Origin: Bugula neritina | Taxonomy: Eukaryota; Bryozoa; Gymnolaemata; Cheilostomatida; Bugulidae | DNA: 64,000 bases | Direction: 5' to 3' | NCBI GenBank assembly: GCA_964035545.1 | Contig: OZ037771.1 | Location: 2,160,628 to 2,224,627 of the forward strand | Part shown: positions 1 to 20,077 of the stretch, in pieces | Layout of the letters: each line of letters begins with the position of its first letter | How positions within the stretch are numbered: the first letter of the stretch is position 1 | Made by a program: the position numbers and the translations under genes | Notes under the pieces: model-generated | Databases searched by the model: none | What the model was told of the DNA's origin: nothing | The model's input: only the letters and a program-made list of their open reading frames with translations

Positions 1-991
1 TCACATAATCCTCCCTCTACTTTGTAACAACATTGTAACACATGGTCATAGAAACACTTGCTCAGCTAACAAGACTATGGTAGCTGTGTTGGTTGTACTC
101 TAAATATCAAAACAGTTCTGGGACAACTCCAACTCTAACTCTTGCCCTGCTATGAAAAGAGGTTTAGTTATTGATATCATTTTATGTTCTGAATAAGATG
201 TGTGTATATGTTGTTTTGTGTTTGATGCTTCTATCATTTATATCTACACACACGTTATTAGGGGATTGCTCATCATCTCATTTATATTCCTTTTGCTGGT
301 TTGTTTTTCCAGCATGACAGAACGTTGAGTTGACTTTTATTTAAATTATAATCATTTGTTATTTATTTAGTTATGTTTCATGCTCTAGACTCATTGTGTT
401 TATGGCTGAGTTACATTCAATATTTGTTGGGAGTTGTGATACTTATTTTATATATATTTAGAAACATCGGTACGTATACATTACCAAAATGTATCTCAAT
501 TATATACTTTTAATACAACATACAGTCATTGTTTAGTGGTGAATGGTGCTTATCCAACATTAGATGGATCTGGATCTCAGCAGGGTTTATATAATATTCT
601 GCAACTGTATAAGTTTGTTCACACAAAAACAATTATCACGGGCTAATCTTTATCAATATATCAAAAATAGATATTCAATTCTGAGTAAGATTTATCTGAA
701 TTGATTCAAGTTAAGTTTCATTCTAATTAACTGCTCTCTTATTGGTTAACTTTATGTATCAACTTGCATAGACACTTACTTGAATGTTCAATGTTTTCAC
801 TCTCACTGCAGTTGATGCTGTTTAATAATATACAAAGATTGGACAGTTGGGGTGTGCATCAGTTGCAAAACACTCATGAAAGTGAGAATTTAAAGTACAT
901 GCAAACTTTGTGTATACTTGTAGTTTATTAAGTAAGCAATAAAAAACTACATGTGTGAAATTGTTCAAATGTTTATTTGTTTTACACATAG
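1..991. other. AT-rich non-coding stretch upstream of the first visible IDH3B exon
   Basis: No convincing coding exon is visible. It is probably an intron or the 5' flank of IDH3B, because the first recognised exon at 992 starts in phase 0 behind an AG acceptor and lacks an initiator and a transit peptide. The missing transit-peptide exon may lie here unrecognised or before the window. Confidence 0.6.
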
Positions 992-3647
992 AAACATGGT
1001 CCTAGTCCAGTCTCGCATCCAGTAGGTAAACAAGTAGTCACTATGATTCCTGGTGATGGGGTGTGGCCAGAACTCATGCACAGTGTCAAGGATGTCTGCA
1101 AACAGGCCGGTGTACCGGTTGTTTTTGATGAGAAGTATATCAGGTATTTTATAAAGTGATTAGTTTCCTTAACACTTATCCCTTGCCGGTCTGAGCCTCA
1201 CGTTCACAGTTGATTGGTTTAGATGACTCTGTAACTATTAGTCTAAATGTTGTGTCCTGAACACAGCGAAAATATGCATTTACACGTTGTTTTTCTGATT
1301 CATTTTAATTTCAGACGTTTGTGCGAATAATTTTTTTTGGTTTTATGAATGCGCTTGGTTTTCTTCAAATTACTTTACTTGCTTGTTGGTCTAAGTTTGA
1401 ATAGGCCAGTTTACCTTTTCATTTTCTTGAGTTTGTGGAATGTCCTACTATTGAAATACACATGCTGTTAGAACACACCAGCAACTACCTGCAACTAAAC
1501 ACCTGGTAGGTTTTAACATCTGGTGGATATTCTAACAACCGGTAGGTTCTAACATCTGGTGGATATTTCATGTTTCAGCGAGATTCAGCCCCAACAAAAT
1601 TGCTCTTTAGAAGAGTTTGTAGATGCAGTCACCAAATCCACCGTATGTATTAAAGGCATTCTTCAAACACCGACTGGGAAAGGAAATACTAGTGAATTAG
1701 AGTCACTGAACATGGCTATGAGGTTTGTAAGCCAGCTCCTAATTGGTCAGTTTTAATTTTTAACTGTTTAAAGCTAGAAATTTACACTTCTATGACAACA
1801 TTTGTTTGCCGGGTTTCACTGTTAGATTATAATTCCATTACAGCGATTGTTTAATGCATCCACTTGATGCATTTCTTGTTTTAGAAAAATGTTAGATCTG
1901 TATGCTAATGTAGTCTTAGTGAAAAGTCTACCTGGCCTGAAGACCAGACATAAAAACATAGACATAGTAGTTATCAGAGAGCAAACTGAAGGAGAATACA
2001 GGTAATTGTATTTATTCTTCATGTCTATTGCTGAGTTCTACTGTACATGTTGCCCATTAGCAAAATAATGTTTCTCATTCGAATTTCAATTCTGTTGCTA
2101 TCCACAAGTTTTACAGCTGGTAATTTTTTTTAAAGTATTTTGAACTCATTTAATGTTGCTGCCTCAAAAACACTGTAACATGAAATTCCAAACAAACCAA
2201 ATTGAAAAGCTTATTTATATTCTTTTTTTTAAAATTGCTTTTTTGAGAAAAATAAATGTTGGCAATTGCTTTGACTAGTTCACAAAGTACTGTATTGTGT
2301 GTTGACGTCATGTGAATGTGTTTAGCTCGTTGGAACACGAAAGCGTAGCCGGTGTGGTGGAAAGTCTCAAGATAATAACAGCAGCAAAGTCAAAACGAGT
2401 TGCGAAGTTTGCCTTTGATTACGCGACGAAACATGGCAGGAAGAAAGTGACAGCTATTCACAAAGCCAACATCATGTACGTCTGTATAGTCAGAGTGTTC
2501 TTGTTTCTCTGTGTCTCATCTCTATGTATGCAGGTGACTGAAAGCAGTGAAAATGCTGTAGAAACTAAGTTTTCAGCTTTATTCAACGCTGACTAACCAT
2601 CAGCAGAAGTCTTGTACAAGTTTTATCACACAAAATAAAACATCTAAAGGGTATCATTTTTTTAGAATCATTTGTAATAATATTTCTTCCATTTTTTCAC
2701 AATTAGGTTTCTTCAGCTGTTTGTAGAGTGTTAGTGTTGAGTGCTAGCAACTTGAGTGGAAGCACTCATCTTTATTCTCTAATAGTTTTTGCTTTAAGGA
2801 ATATCATTGATACACGAAACCTCTTTGATGTGTAGTTTTGTATGAAAAATGATAAGAATATGCTGACATTTGCTTTTTGTTTGTCAGTTTGTTGTAGCGC
2901 CATATGCATTTGTCAGTGAGTTTTATTTCTCACCAATTGACTTCTGGGTTCCAGGAAACTGGCTGATGGGTTATTCCTGGAGAGTTGTAAGGAAGTGGCT
3001 AAAATGTATCCTCTGATAGAATTTGACGACATGATTATAGACAATACTTGTATGCAGGTTTGTGTCTCCTATATCATAACAGCGGCAGCAATAGCATTGG
3101 CAGCAGCAGCAGTAATAGTAGTAGTACTAGTAGTAATAGTACTAGTAATAATAGTACTAGTAGTGCTAATAGTAGTAGTAGTGCTAATAGTAGTAGTAGT
3201 GGCAGCAGTATTTGGCATATTAGGTTCATGTTTTTTACAATATGTTTAGTTTGCAATATAAGTTATTTACTTGGATGCAGTGAGGATGGGTATCACTTTA
3301 ATCCAAAAGCTGTTTTACCTTCAATTTCTAGTTTTCCAGAAACAAGATTACAAATCCTCAATACTCAAAGTAACAGTTTATGTATTATTTCATACTTTTA
3401 TAAGTTTACACGGGAGTTGTCATCTTTATTCACACCTAGTCAGTTGTATACACAGCACCTGCTACCAGCTAATAGTTCGCTTTTCTCTCCTCACAGCTGG
3501 TCTCCAATCCCTATCAGTTTGACGTGATGGTGATGCCTAACCTATACGGCAGCATAATAGACAACCTGGCAGCTGGACTGGTGGGCGGGGCCGGAGTAGT
3601 GCCGGGAGAGAGTTATAGCTCCGGAGTTGCCATATTTGAGCCAGTAA

Positions 3648-3701
<54 letters not shown>

Positions 3702-4721
3702 ACTTACTCTTAGAGCTCTTGCTAAGTCAATGGCTGATTGCCTCGGAAACTGGTTTGTGACTCCAACTGACAAAAGTAGTGATTAGTTGAGATTCACACC
3801 TCACTCTTCAGTTTTGCCAAGTTCATGTGATTACTACAAATCAGACGAGAAGCATTTTGATTATGTATAATAATTTCCTCGCCATTTCCTTTTAGCTGTA
3901 CATCTGCGTAGCTAGGTGGCTGCACACACAGGGCTTTATATCTGAATGATTTGAATATGAGTTGCTATAGTATTTATGTTCATCAGTTACAGTAGCTGCG
4001 TATATTGATGATGATTCTATCAAGACTGGTTTCAGTGGTTTTATTAACAGCCTGAAAGCTGAGTCGCGTGTCTTTTTTGCTGATTAGTCTGAGATAGCGC
4101 GCTAATTTTATTTGTGGGCAGCCAATATTTTCCCCTTGCACATAGTTTTTAAAACTTTCAGAATCCAAACCAAACACTTTTACCCTGACAATGTTTCTAT
4201 ATTTTGTTTGCTTGTTAGCATAAGTATTGGGCAAATGTTGTTTTTTTACGGTTTTAGGGGGCGCGTCACTCATTTGCAGAGGCCCAAGGTAAGAACATAG
4301 CTAACCCGACAGCTATTCTGCTCTGCGCTGCCAATATGCTGAAACACATGAATCTCGAGCGGTATGGCAACAGGATAGAGTCAGCAGTATATAAAGTTAT
4401 CAAAACCGGGAAGGTGGGTCATATTCAGTAAAGTGTTTAGACTGAGTTGAAGCCATTCAAGTCACTGAATTCAAACTTCCTTATAGTTATAGTTCAATGG
4501 TTTAAACCATTTGCATCTATACAATTTCTCTTCTTTGTTTAACTTCGTTGAACATTAAATGAAAATAAAGAGAAAGTCAAGTGTTAGAGTTATCTTTCTT
4601 TATCAGAAATGATTTTCCAATTTGGTAATTCAGTGTTTCCCCTTGACAGGTTCGGACACAGGATATGGGGGGATACGCCACCACTAATGAATTCACTAAT
4701 GCTGTATGCAAGGTTTTGTAG
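992..4721 (+). CDS. IDH3B: Isocitrate dehydrogenase [NAD] subunit beta, mitochondrial (5' partial)
   Basis: Regulatory/structural beta subunit of the mitochondrial NAD-dependent isocitrate dehydrogenase of the TCA cycle. Exons: 992-1143, 1579-1722, 1885-2001, 2326-2475, 2955-3057, 3497-3643, 4258-4413 and 4650-4721 (stop). Together they give 346 residues in one frame with matching phases. Family landmarks in order are VTMIPGDG at the N-terminal substrate loop, [39 protein letters not shown], the [19 protein letters not shown] block, NIANPTA and DMGGYATT near the C-terminus. [11 protein letters not shown] and DNLAAG point to beta rather than gamma. The start exon with the transit peptide is not seen. 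Oddities: Trp replaces the usual Gly after GDGV (codon 1064-1066), and the exon 6 donor runs straight into a CTGT repeat. An AATAAA lies at 4952. Confidence 0.93.
3090..3210 (+). repeat. Degenerate AGT/AGC trinucleotide-rich tract in IDH3B intron 5
   Basis: Imperfect runs of AGC, AGT and ACTAGT triplets lie just downstream of the exon 5 donor (3058). They keep several frames open on both strands, which explains the low-complexity ORFs here. No protein is inferred. Confidence 0.8.
3649..3700 (+). repeat. (TCTG)n microsatellite, about 13 units
   Basis: A perfect tetranucleotide repeat begins directly after the IDH3B exon 6 donor GTAAGT (3644-3649), so repeat and splice site share bases. Confidence 0.95.
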
Positions 4722-5601
4722 GAAATACTTAGGTGTGTACAATGCTGTTAGCCCAAACAATTGTCATTTATTTTATTTATTTTGACTTCAATGTGCAACT
4801 GTTTTAATATGCATACTATTGAATATTTTCGAACTATTTCACACACCCGACTATTTTTGATTGTTTTTTGAGTGACGCTTGCATGTTTGTTAGTCACATG
4901 TCTTTATCTTATTGTATTTGTCTGAACTTTATTTTGTTATTGTGTTGAAAAAATAAAGCCAAAATATATGAATAATAACACTCGGAACATATAAAATTTT
5001 CCATGTTTTATAACTTGTGTAGATTAACTGCTTTTTTAGAGTAATTCGTGAATTTCATCAAGCTGCTGCTCTACTAGTATTTCTAAGCTGTCCTTTAGTA
5101 TAGATGGCAGTTCACTTTCATCCGCTGTGTAAATATTTAGTGCATAAAACTTTACCTGTCAGATTATATAACTTTCATTTGAGCTGCTGCATGCTTTTAC
5201 TCATTAGATAGTCAGCAATACTACTGAAGTATTGTTATACAGTTTGTTGATTCTAAAGATTATGGGTAGTTAGCAGTGAATTGTATTCCACTCAAGAGGC
5301 CTTACATATGTTGAAAATAGTAGTTTGAAATATTTTTAAAAGGTCGCTACTTATAGTATATTGTAATATTTCTAAATGAAACCATTTGCTTGTTTAAACA
5401 GAAATAAAGGCATGAATAACCAATTATGTATTGTTCAATTTCTTTCTTTCAATTTGTAATACATTATATGGTAGTGCTTGTATAGTGTTGTATTTGCGTA
5501 AAAGATATAGCAATAGACTGAAGAAGGAAGTTGGGAGTTATACCTGTGTGGTATTACTAGTGTGACAGTTCAGTACTCCTTGTTGCTGTATTTTATGTAA
5601 A
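4722..5601. other. IDH3B 3' UTR and intergenic spacer
   Basis: Non-coding and AT-rich. A candidate poly(A) signal AATAAA lies at 4952-4957, about 230 bases after the IDH3B stop. The rest, up to the receptor start at 5602, must hold that gene's promoter; no clear core element is recognised. Confidence 0.6.
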
Positions 5602-14462
<8,861 letters not shown>

Positions 14463-15789
14463 CATTCTTTAGTGCATTTATCTGAAGTAGCCTCAGTTGT
14501 TTAATTTTCTTCAAAATTTTGGTTTGTGGCGCAGGTTGGATTTTTTCTGCAAAAGCATATTTTTAATCAATAACATGGGATTTTTCTCAATTTCTACGCT
14601 TACTTCCTTCAGCATCGAAATAACTAGAATGCTTTGAATATAATAATATATATGTGTGTGTGTGTGTGGTCCTGTTAGATATCTGCAAAATACTTTTTAT
14701 TATAATATATTATTTTTAACTGCAGAAAAACGTAATCAGAATGGGTTACATTGAAATGAGTGAATGACTATTACTATATTATAAATTATAGTGACTAATA
14801 TGCTCCCTAACCATAATACTGTTATAAGAAAGTTGAGAAGTTGCCCTTGATTGGGGTTTATAATTGATTGCAATATAATTATACTTGATATAGTTTAACT
14901 TTATTTCTAAATTACGTACATAGGGTAATAGTTTTGTGTTGCGTTTAGTCTTGAAATAAAAATAAATTATAATAAAATGCTACTGCATAATTAATGCATA
15001 AAAGCATTAAAAAAGTTCAATGTGGTAGCTGTTTTCATTTATAGTAAGAATGTTGAAAAAAAATACTTCACAGGCTACACATCAATAATATACTAGTAAT
15101 TTTTTGCCTCATGCTACAATTATAAAACTAACAAATATTTTTTTATTTCAATATCAGAGAGCGCAGCTTTAATCTGCAATTTCTTACATACACGCACTTA
15201 TTAATTGCTGTTACAACTACTTTAGTATATCAAGTCAAACTAAGAAGCAAACTTCATGTTACTGGTGTTTTGTATTTCCAATAATTATAAATCAGAAATT
15301 TGTAGCAGAATCATTATTATAAAAGTAACAAGTAACAAACTTTGTCAAAAGAATTTTATCAGCATATTTCAGAGATGGACATTTTAGTTTTTCCACAACA
15401 GTTTATTGATTAAAAAGAAAAATAATTTAACTGATGACTTTTCCACAGATTTATTGGCCATTGGATCTTAAAAACAATTAATAATAGTAATTATTAAGAT
15501 TTCACATACATGATTATGTAACAATAACAAACTATATTATATATAAATGATGATGCAGCAAATAATATTAAACAACACCAAGCTTTGACATAAACCTTGT
15601 ATTATTTTTCATGAGTATGTTTTTGAAAAAAGTACTTTATTTTTAAGGCGTTTTATTTTAGATTGTGAACATTTTCAAAAAACAACACGCAAGAAACATC
15701 TGAACACAAAACAATATGAGGGACATTTTTATTAGATACTTTTTCTTGACTAAAGCTATTTCATAGTTGGTTTGTTATAAGACTGGGAG
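14463..15789. other. Convergent 3' regions of the receptor and the first PAN-fucolectin gene
   Basis: AT-rich with no coding exon. It holds the receptor 3' UTR (AATAAA at 14955-14960) and the 3' side of the minus-strand gene ending at 15790. A short GT repeat lies near 14652. Confidence 0.6.
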
Positions 15790-17849
15790 TTACGCCCCGT
15801 GTACCTCTATCTCATAAAAATTAAGTATGGTAGTTGCATTAAGCAGCATCTGAACAAATCTCCCTTTGATTGGTTGGTTGCACATGATGAGAGTATCAAA
15901 CTGATTCAGGATTCCATCATAGTAGTTACAGAGAACTTCTGGTTTGGATCCGTTGTACTCTATATCTTCTTCTCTCATGGCTACGGTAACCTCAGCATTC
16001 TTAGATCTGCTCCATACTTCCTGAGGATACTCATGCTAAAATATTGAAACTAAACTAAATGCTATGCTTATGCTATAAGTTCAAACTTTTGTATATTTTC
16101 ATGCTTTACTAGAAAGTTAAAACATTTAAGCATCTTAGTTTTATGTTTGTATTGTTACAGTTTTAAACAAATAAAAGCATGAAAGCTTCTCAAACAATAA
16201 AACTGATTTGAGGTTTTGATAAAAAATTGTTTTTAGAGATAACAGTACTCCAGACAAGTTTCAAAATTTGCTTGGTGAAAATAGGTTTTTTAAAGCTTTT
16301 ATTCTGCTAAATATAGTTTTATAAAGTAAGAAATTAGGTTTTATTTAAACCCAATTCAGCTGATGCAATAGCATTTCAAAATTGGTTATAATGATAAACA
16401 AAGTTTAACATGTTTACTTTTTCTATCAACTATTGGAAATCAAACTATGACATTCAACACCAAAATATTGTTGTTATCATACAAGGGTATTGCTTCTATG
16501 CTTTTTAGCACAAATTGTGGCCCATTGCAATTTCCATTAGGTATACATAGAATATATTATAACAGTGTACACCACTTTTGTATTCGCCAATGGTAAATAT
16601 AATAAATCTGATACAACATGTAAGTTGATTTGACAGCAATACTTACGGTATGTCTGTTGGTATAGCTCACTGCCCAAACACAATAATCGGCTTCTAAATC
16701 AACTCTCCACCATGGCCGGTTTTCTCGCAGGGTGTGAGCCATAGAGTACACGCTGTAATTTCCATCATTTCCAAAAAATGCTCTGAAGGTAATGCCATCA
16801 GAGATGTATAGCGATGATTGGGTGGATGGTTTGCCTACAAGTTCACTTTGTAGCTATAGCAACACCTTTTGCTTACATTGTAACCATAGATACAAATCTC
16901 ATTTACATTGTAACTAAAAGAACACATTTTGTTTGCATTGTAACTATAGTAACACATTTCATCAATATGTTAAAAGAAAGAGTTTAAGTATATTTCTATT
17001 GGCCCACCTCTTGCCAGAAGCTTACTAGCAGACTCGTTTAAATCTTCTCTGATGTACATATATGCTTCAGATCCTGCTTCATTGTACTCAGGAATTAGGG
17101 AGGGGTTGAGGCACGTCTCTAACAAGCATTCTTTAGACTGAGAGTTATACTGAGCACCATGGCAGCCACTTAGCTCAAAGCAACTGCAAGCACAGCGAAG
17201 CTCAGATTCACTGTGTTTTGTCCAACTATCAGCTGCTGAGAGTGTGTGGTTGAGAGGACGCCCCACTCTGGTGAAAGCTGATGTGTGAAATGCTCCGCTA
17301 ACACACTGTACCCATATAAGCAGTGCTGAAATAGATTTATTAATTAGGCAGTGATTCACAAAAATAGAAAACTGTTGCAATAAAATGAAATTTTGCTAGT
17401 AAAAAAGTTATGTAAAATGAATGGTTTTATATTTTATCATACAATATAATGCATATTGTATTATGTTATAATGAATTATATCATATTATAGTAGGCCTAT
17501 AATACGTTAAATGTTGTCTTATACTATATTATGATAGTACCAACATTATTTTTTATTATATTTCATCACACTATAGTATATTAAAAGCATATTGTATAAT
17601 GCAAATTAAATGCAACTTAAAAGCTAAAACAGCACATTTTGTCATCAAAAATTAATGACTGTTTTGTGTATATCATATTTAATATGAGTCTAATTTTTAA
17701 GCAAAAGCCTTTGCCAAATTTTTATTCATTCCAAACAGTTATACAATATGCAACTAAAACCTAATTGCTGCTGCTAGCCATTTTGGTGGTAACCGAATTT
17801 ATTGTTACTGAAATAGTTGGTACGAAAGATTCTCACCCAAGGAATTCAT
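15790..17849 (-). CDS. Secreted PAN/apple plus fucolectin-like protein (paralogue 1)
   Basis: Four minus-strand exons: 17849-17837, 17325-17008, 16834-16647 and 16035-15790. They give 254 residues in one frame. Exon 1 is only 13 nt and splits the signal peptide, which reads MNSLALLIWVQCVSG across the junction. Exon 2 encodes a PAN/apple-like domain with Cys spacing CACSCFELSGC and HGAQYN. Exons 3 and 4 encode a fucolectin-like (FTP) domain: KPSTQSS, FGNDGN, WWRVDLEADYCVWAV, then LCNYYDGIL, CNQPIKGRFVQ and a final EIEVHG. The vicinal CysCys motif of fucose-binding eel-type fucolectins is absent, so fucose binding is not predicted. Exon 2 has the same 318-nt length as in the paralogue at 20078-22753. 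It is convergent with the fucolectin-headed receptor. Role unknown; soluble recognition or matrix protein is an inference. Confidence 0.85.
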
Positions 17850-20077
17850 CACTGCGTCTACTTTGCTGTTGAAATAAAAGAAATTACTGTGTGCCTGTCC
17901 AGTTGCCTTTTAAAAGTGGTTTGAAATTTCATGAGAACTGCATATTATATTCTAGGTTTTATTAGTGTGGTATCAAAGTATATTCAGGAAATGGAGAGTA
18001 AAATATCATAAGCAGTCTTTAAATTAAAGTTTATGCAATAATTGAGTGTTATTGATCTTTCTTCACTATGAATAAAAACTAGTTTATTACTATTGATATA
18101 TTTCATTTTAAGAAATGATTAAACTTCTGCTTAATAGTTTGATGACTTTATTTTTCCGATTTATACTTTTCACTAAAATAATTGCCTTGCAGTTAGTTTT
18201 AAGAAAATAATTTAAACCTTCATACTGGTGAAATACAGCCAATTAGAGTTTTTAGAAATATTAAAGTTTCTGTAGTATTTTGTCATATAACTATTTAGTT
18301 TGTGACAGTCTTAAAATCCTAATTAAAATTAGAGAAATGATCATATTATAATACTTGTATGCAGCATCAAATTGTACTACATTATGCTTATTATAATCAT
18401 ATTTTGTGTGTATATATATGAATGTATATATAAATTGTAGCTCAATTAGGCAGGCCGTTCATTTAAATAGTAATGTATGCTTTTAGCCATAAAAAATGCA
18501 AAGTTGGCCATTCTTCATTCAGTTGCTTATATTCTTGTAGAACAATAGCATCTTTCAGTAAAAGTAAAGACAACATTAAACTGAAGGGGTCAGCTATCAG
18601 TGCTATCCTCCATGTAAATTAGTTTATGAACTACTTTAGAAACTTCTAGATCAATATTTCATAACACATCAAGATCTTTGACATTGAAGAGATAAATGGA
18701 TTGTTCTTACTTTACGACACTTGAACACAATACAAAGCGTAAGGTTTAATCAAAAGCTACATAAAATTCATTCATTTATAGCTTCTTGTATGAAAGAAAT
18801 AAAATTTTAAGATGCTGTGCTTGTTGCAAAACTCACACTTTAGGTAAATAATTATTAAAGATAAGAGTCCGATATAGAAAAGTAGCTAAAAAGCAACCAT
18901 TGAAAACTTTTCAACAATTCCATGTTGTTGCCATATAAAAATTTGATGACAAAACTACGTTATATGGAGCAAAAGAATGATTTAATAACTTATATTTTAA
19001 ATGATCAAAACAATATTTTGCAGCACGTTAGTGTTTAAATTAGGTGACATCTCCACTCTTATTAGTTGTTTACATAATTGGGCATATACTATTACAAGAT
19101 AATATAATACGATAAATTTAATATAATATAATATATTATAATTATGTAGTGTTTATTGCTTACAAGTGAAAGCAATAGTCATGCAATATTAAGATTAATT
19201 TGTTATTATGTAATATTTTGCCATAATAATTATCTACTAGTTGCATTGCATAAATTTAATTGCTGTCAAGCAATCAAACTGTGTTTATGAAATGAGCTGT
19301 TTTATAAGTGATGTCAGTTTTAGTTGGTCAGTGTTTGGTGATTGCTGAATATGTAGTCAGTTATAAACAACAAGAGAACCATTTCAGTACTTGTTTAGAA
19401 TTATATGCTAATAGAAACAGTGAAAGTCTTGGTGAAAGGTTGTTATCTCCCCTGTCACAGCTAATTGACTGATTGTCACCACGCAATTACTGTTTAGCAC
19501 CTGATTTACTATCAAGTTATAAGTTGCATCTGAAGTGATTTCTTGTGAAGCTAAGATTACAGAGTTTTAAGACTTATTTTACTTTTTTACACAAACTTTG
19601 AGCGGAATTAAAGCTGTATTTTTTGGCCCCAAAAGTCTTTAAATCAGTTGGCACAAATCCAAAAGGAAATTATTATCAATTTTTTCAATAGCAACATTGT
19701 TTGATTGTTTGCCTTTTAATAAACTTCTTAAAATGTTTCTTATTTAAACTAACAGCAAAGCTGCCTACAAGAATTACTGCAATGCAGATAATGCAAGCTT
19801 AATTTGCTTTTAATCTACACTTTTAATATACAACAAATCTCAAACAGAAAAATTTCAAAATAATAAAACAATTACTAGATTTCACAGAACTTCAATAAGC
19901 AACTTATTTGGTTGCTAAATTACAAATGACAATTGAAAAAAAATTCCTACAATATTCACAAATCATGGTTAGAGAAACCTCACATTCAACAACTATTCTC
20001 ATCATGGCAAACGTTAATTATCTTAACTTTTTTCTTATAAATGACAAAAAGACAACACGAATAAATTAAAAAAGAAC
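17850..20077. other. AT-rich spacer between the two PAN-fucolectin genes
   Basis: No ORF or exon-like segment is seen in about 2.2 kb. It must hold the promoter of paralogue 1 (start 17849) and the 3' UTR of paralogue 2 (stop 20078). No motif is recognised with confidence. Confidence 0.6.

Noticed and set aside
3048-3527. 159 aa Ser/Asn-rich ORF
   Set aside because: Out of frame with IDH3B and driven by the AGT/AGC repeat in intron 5; the exon ends at a clean donor at 3057.
15799-16047. 82 aa + strand ORF
   Set aside because: Antisense shadow of the last exon of PAN-fucolectin paralogue 1.
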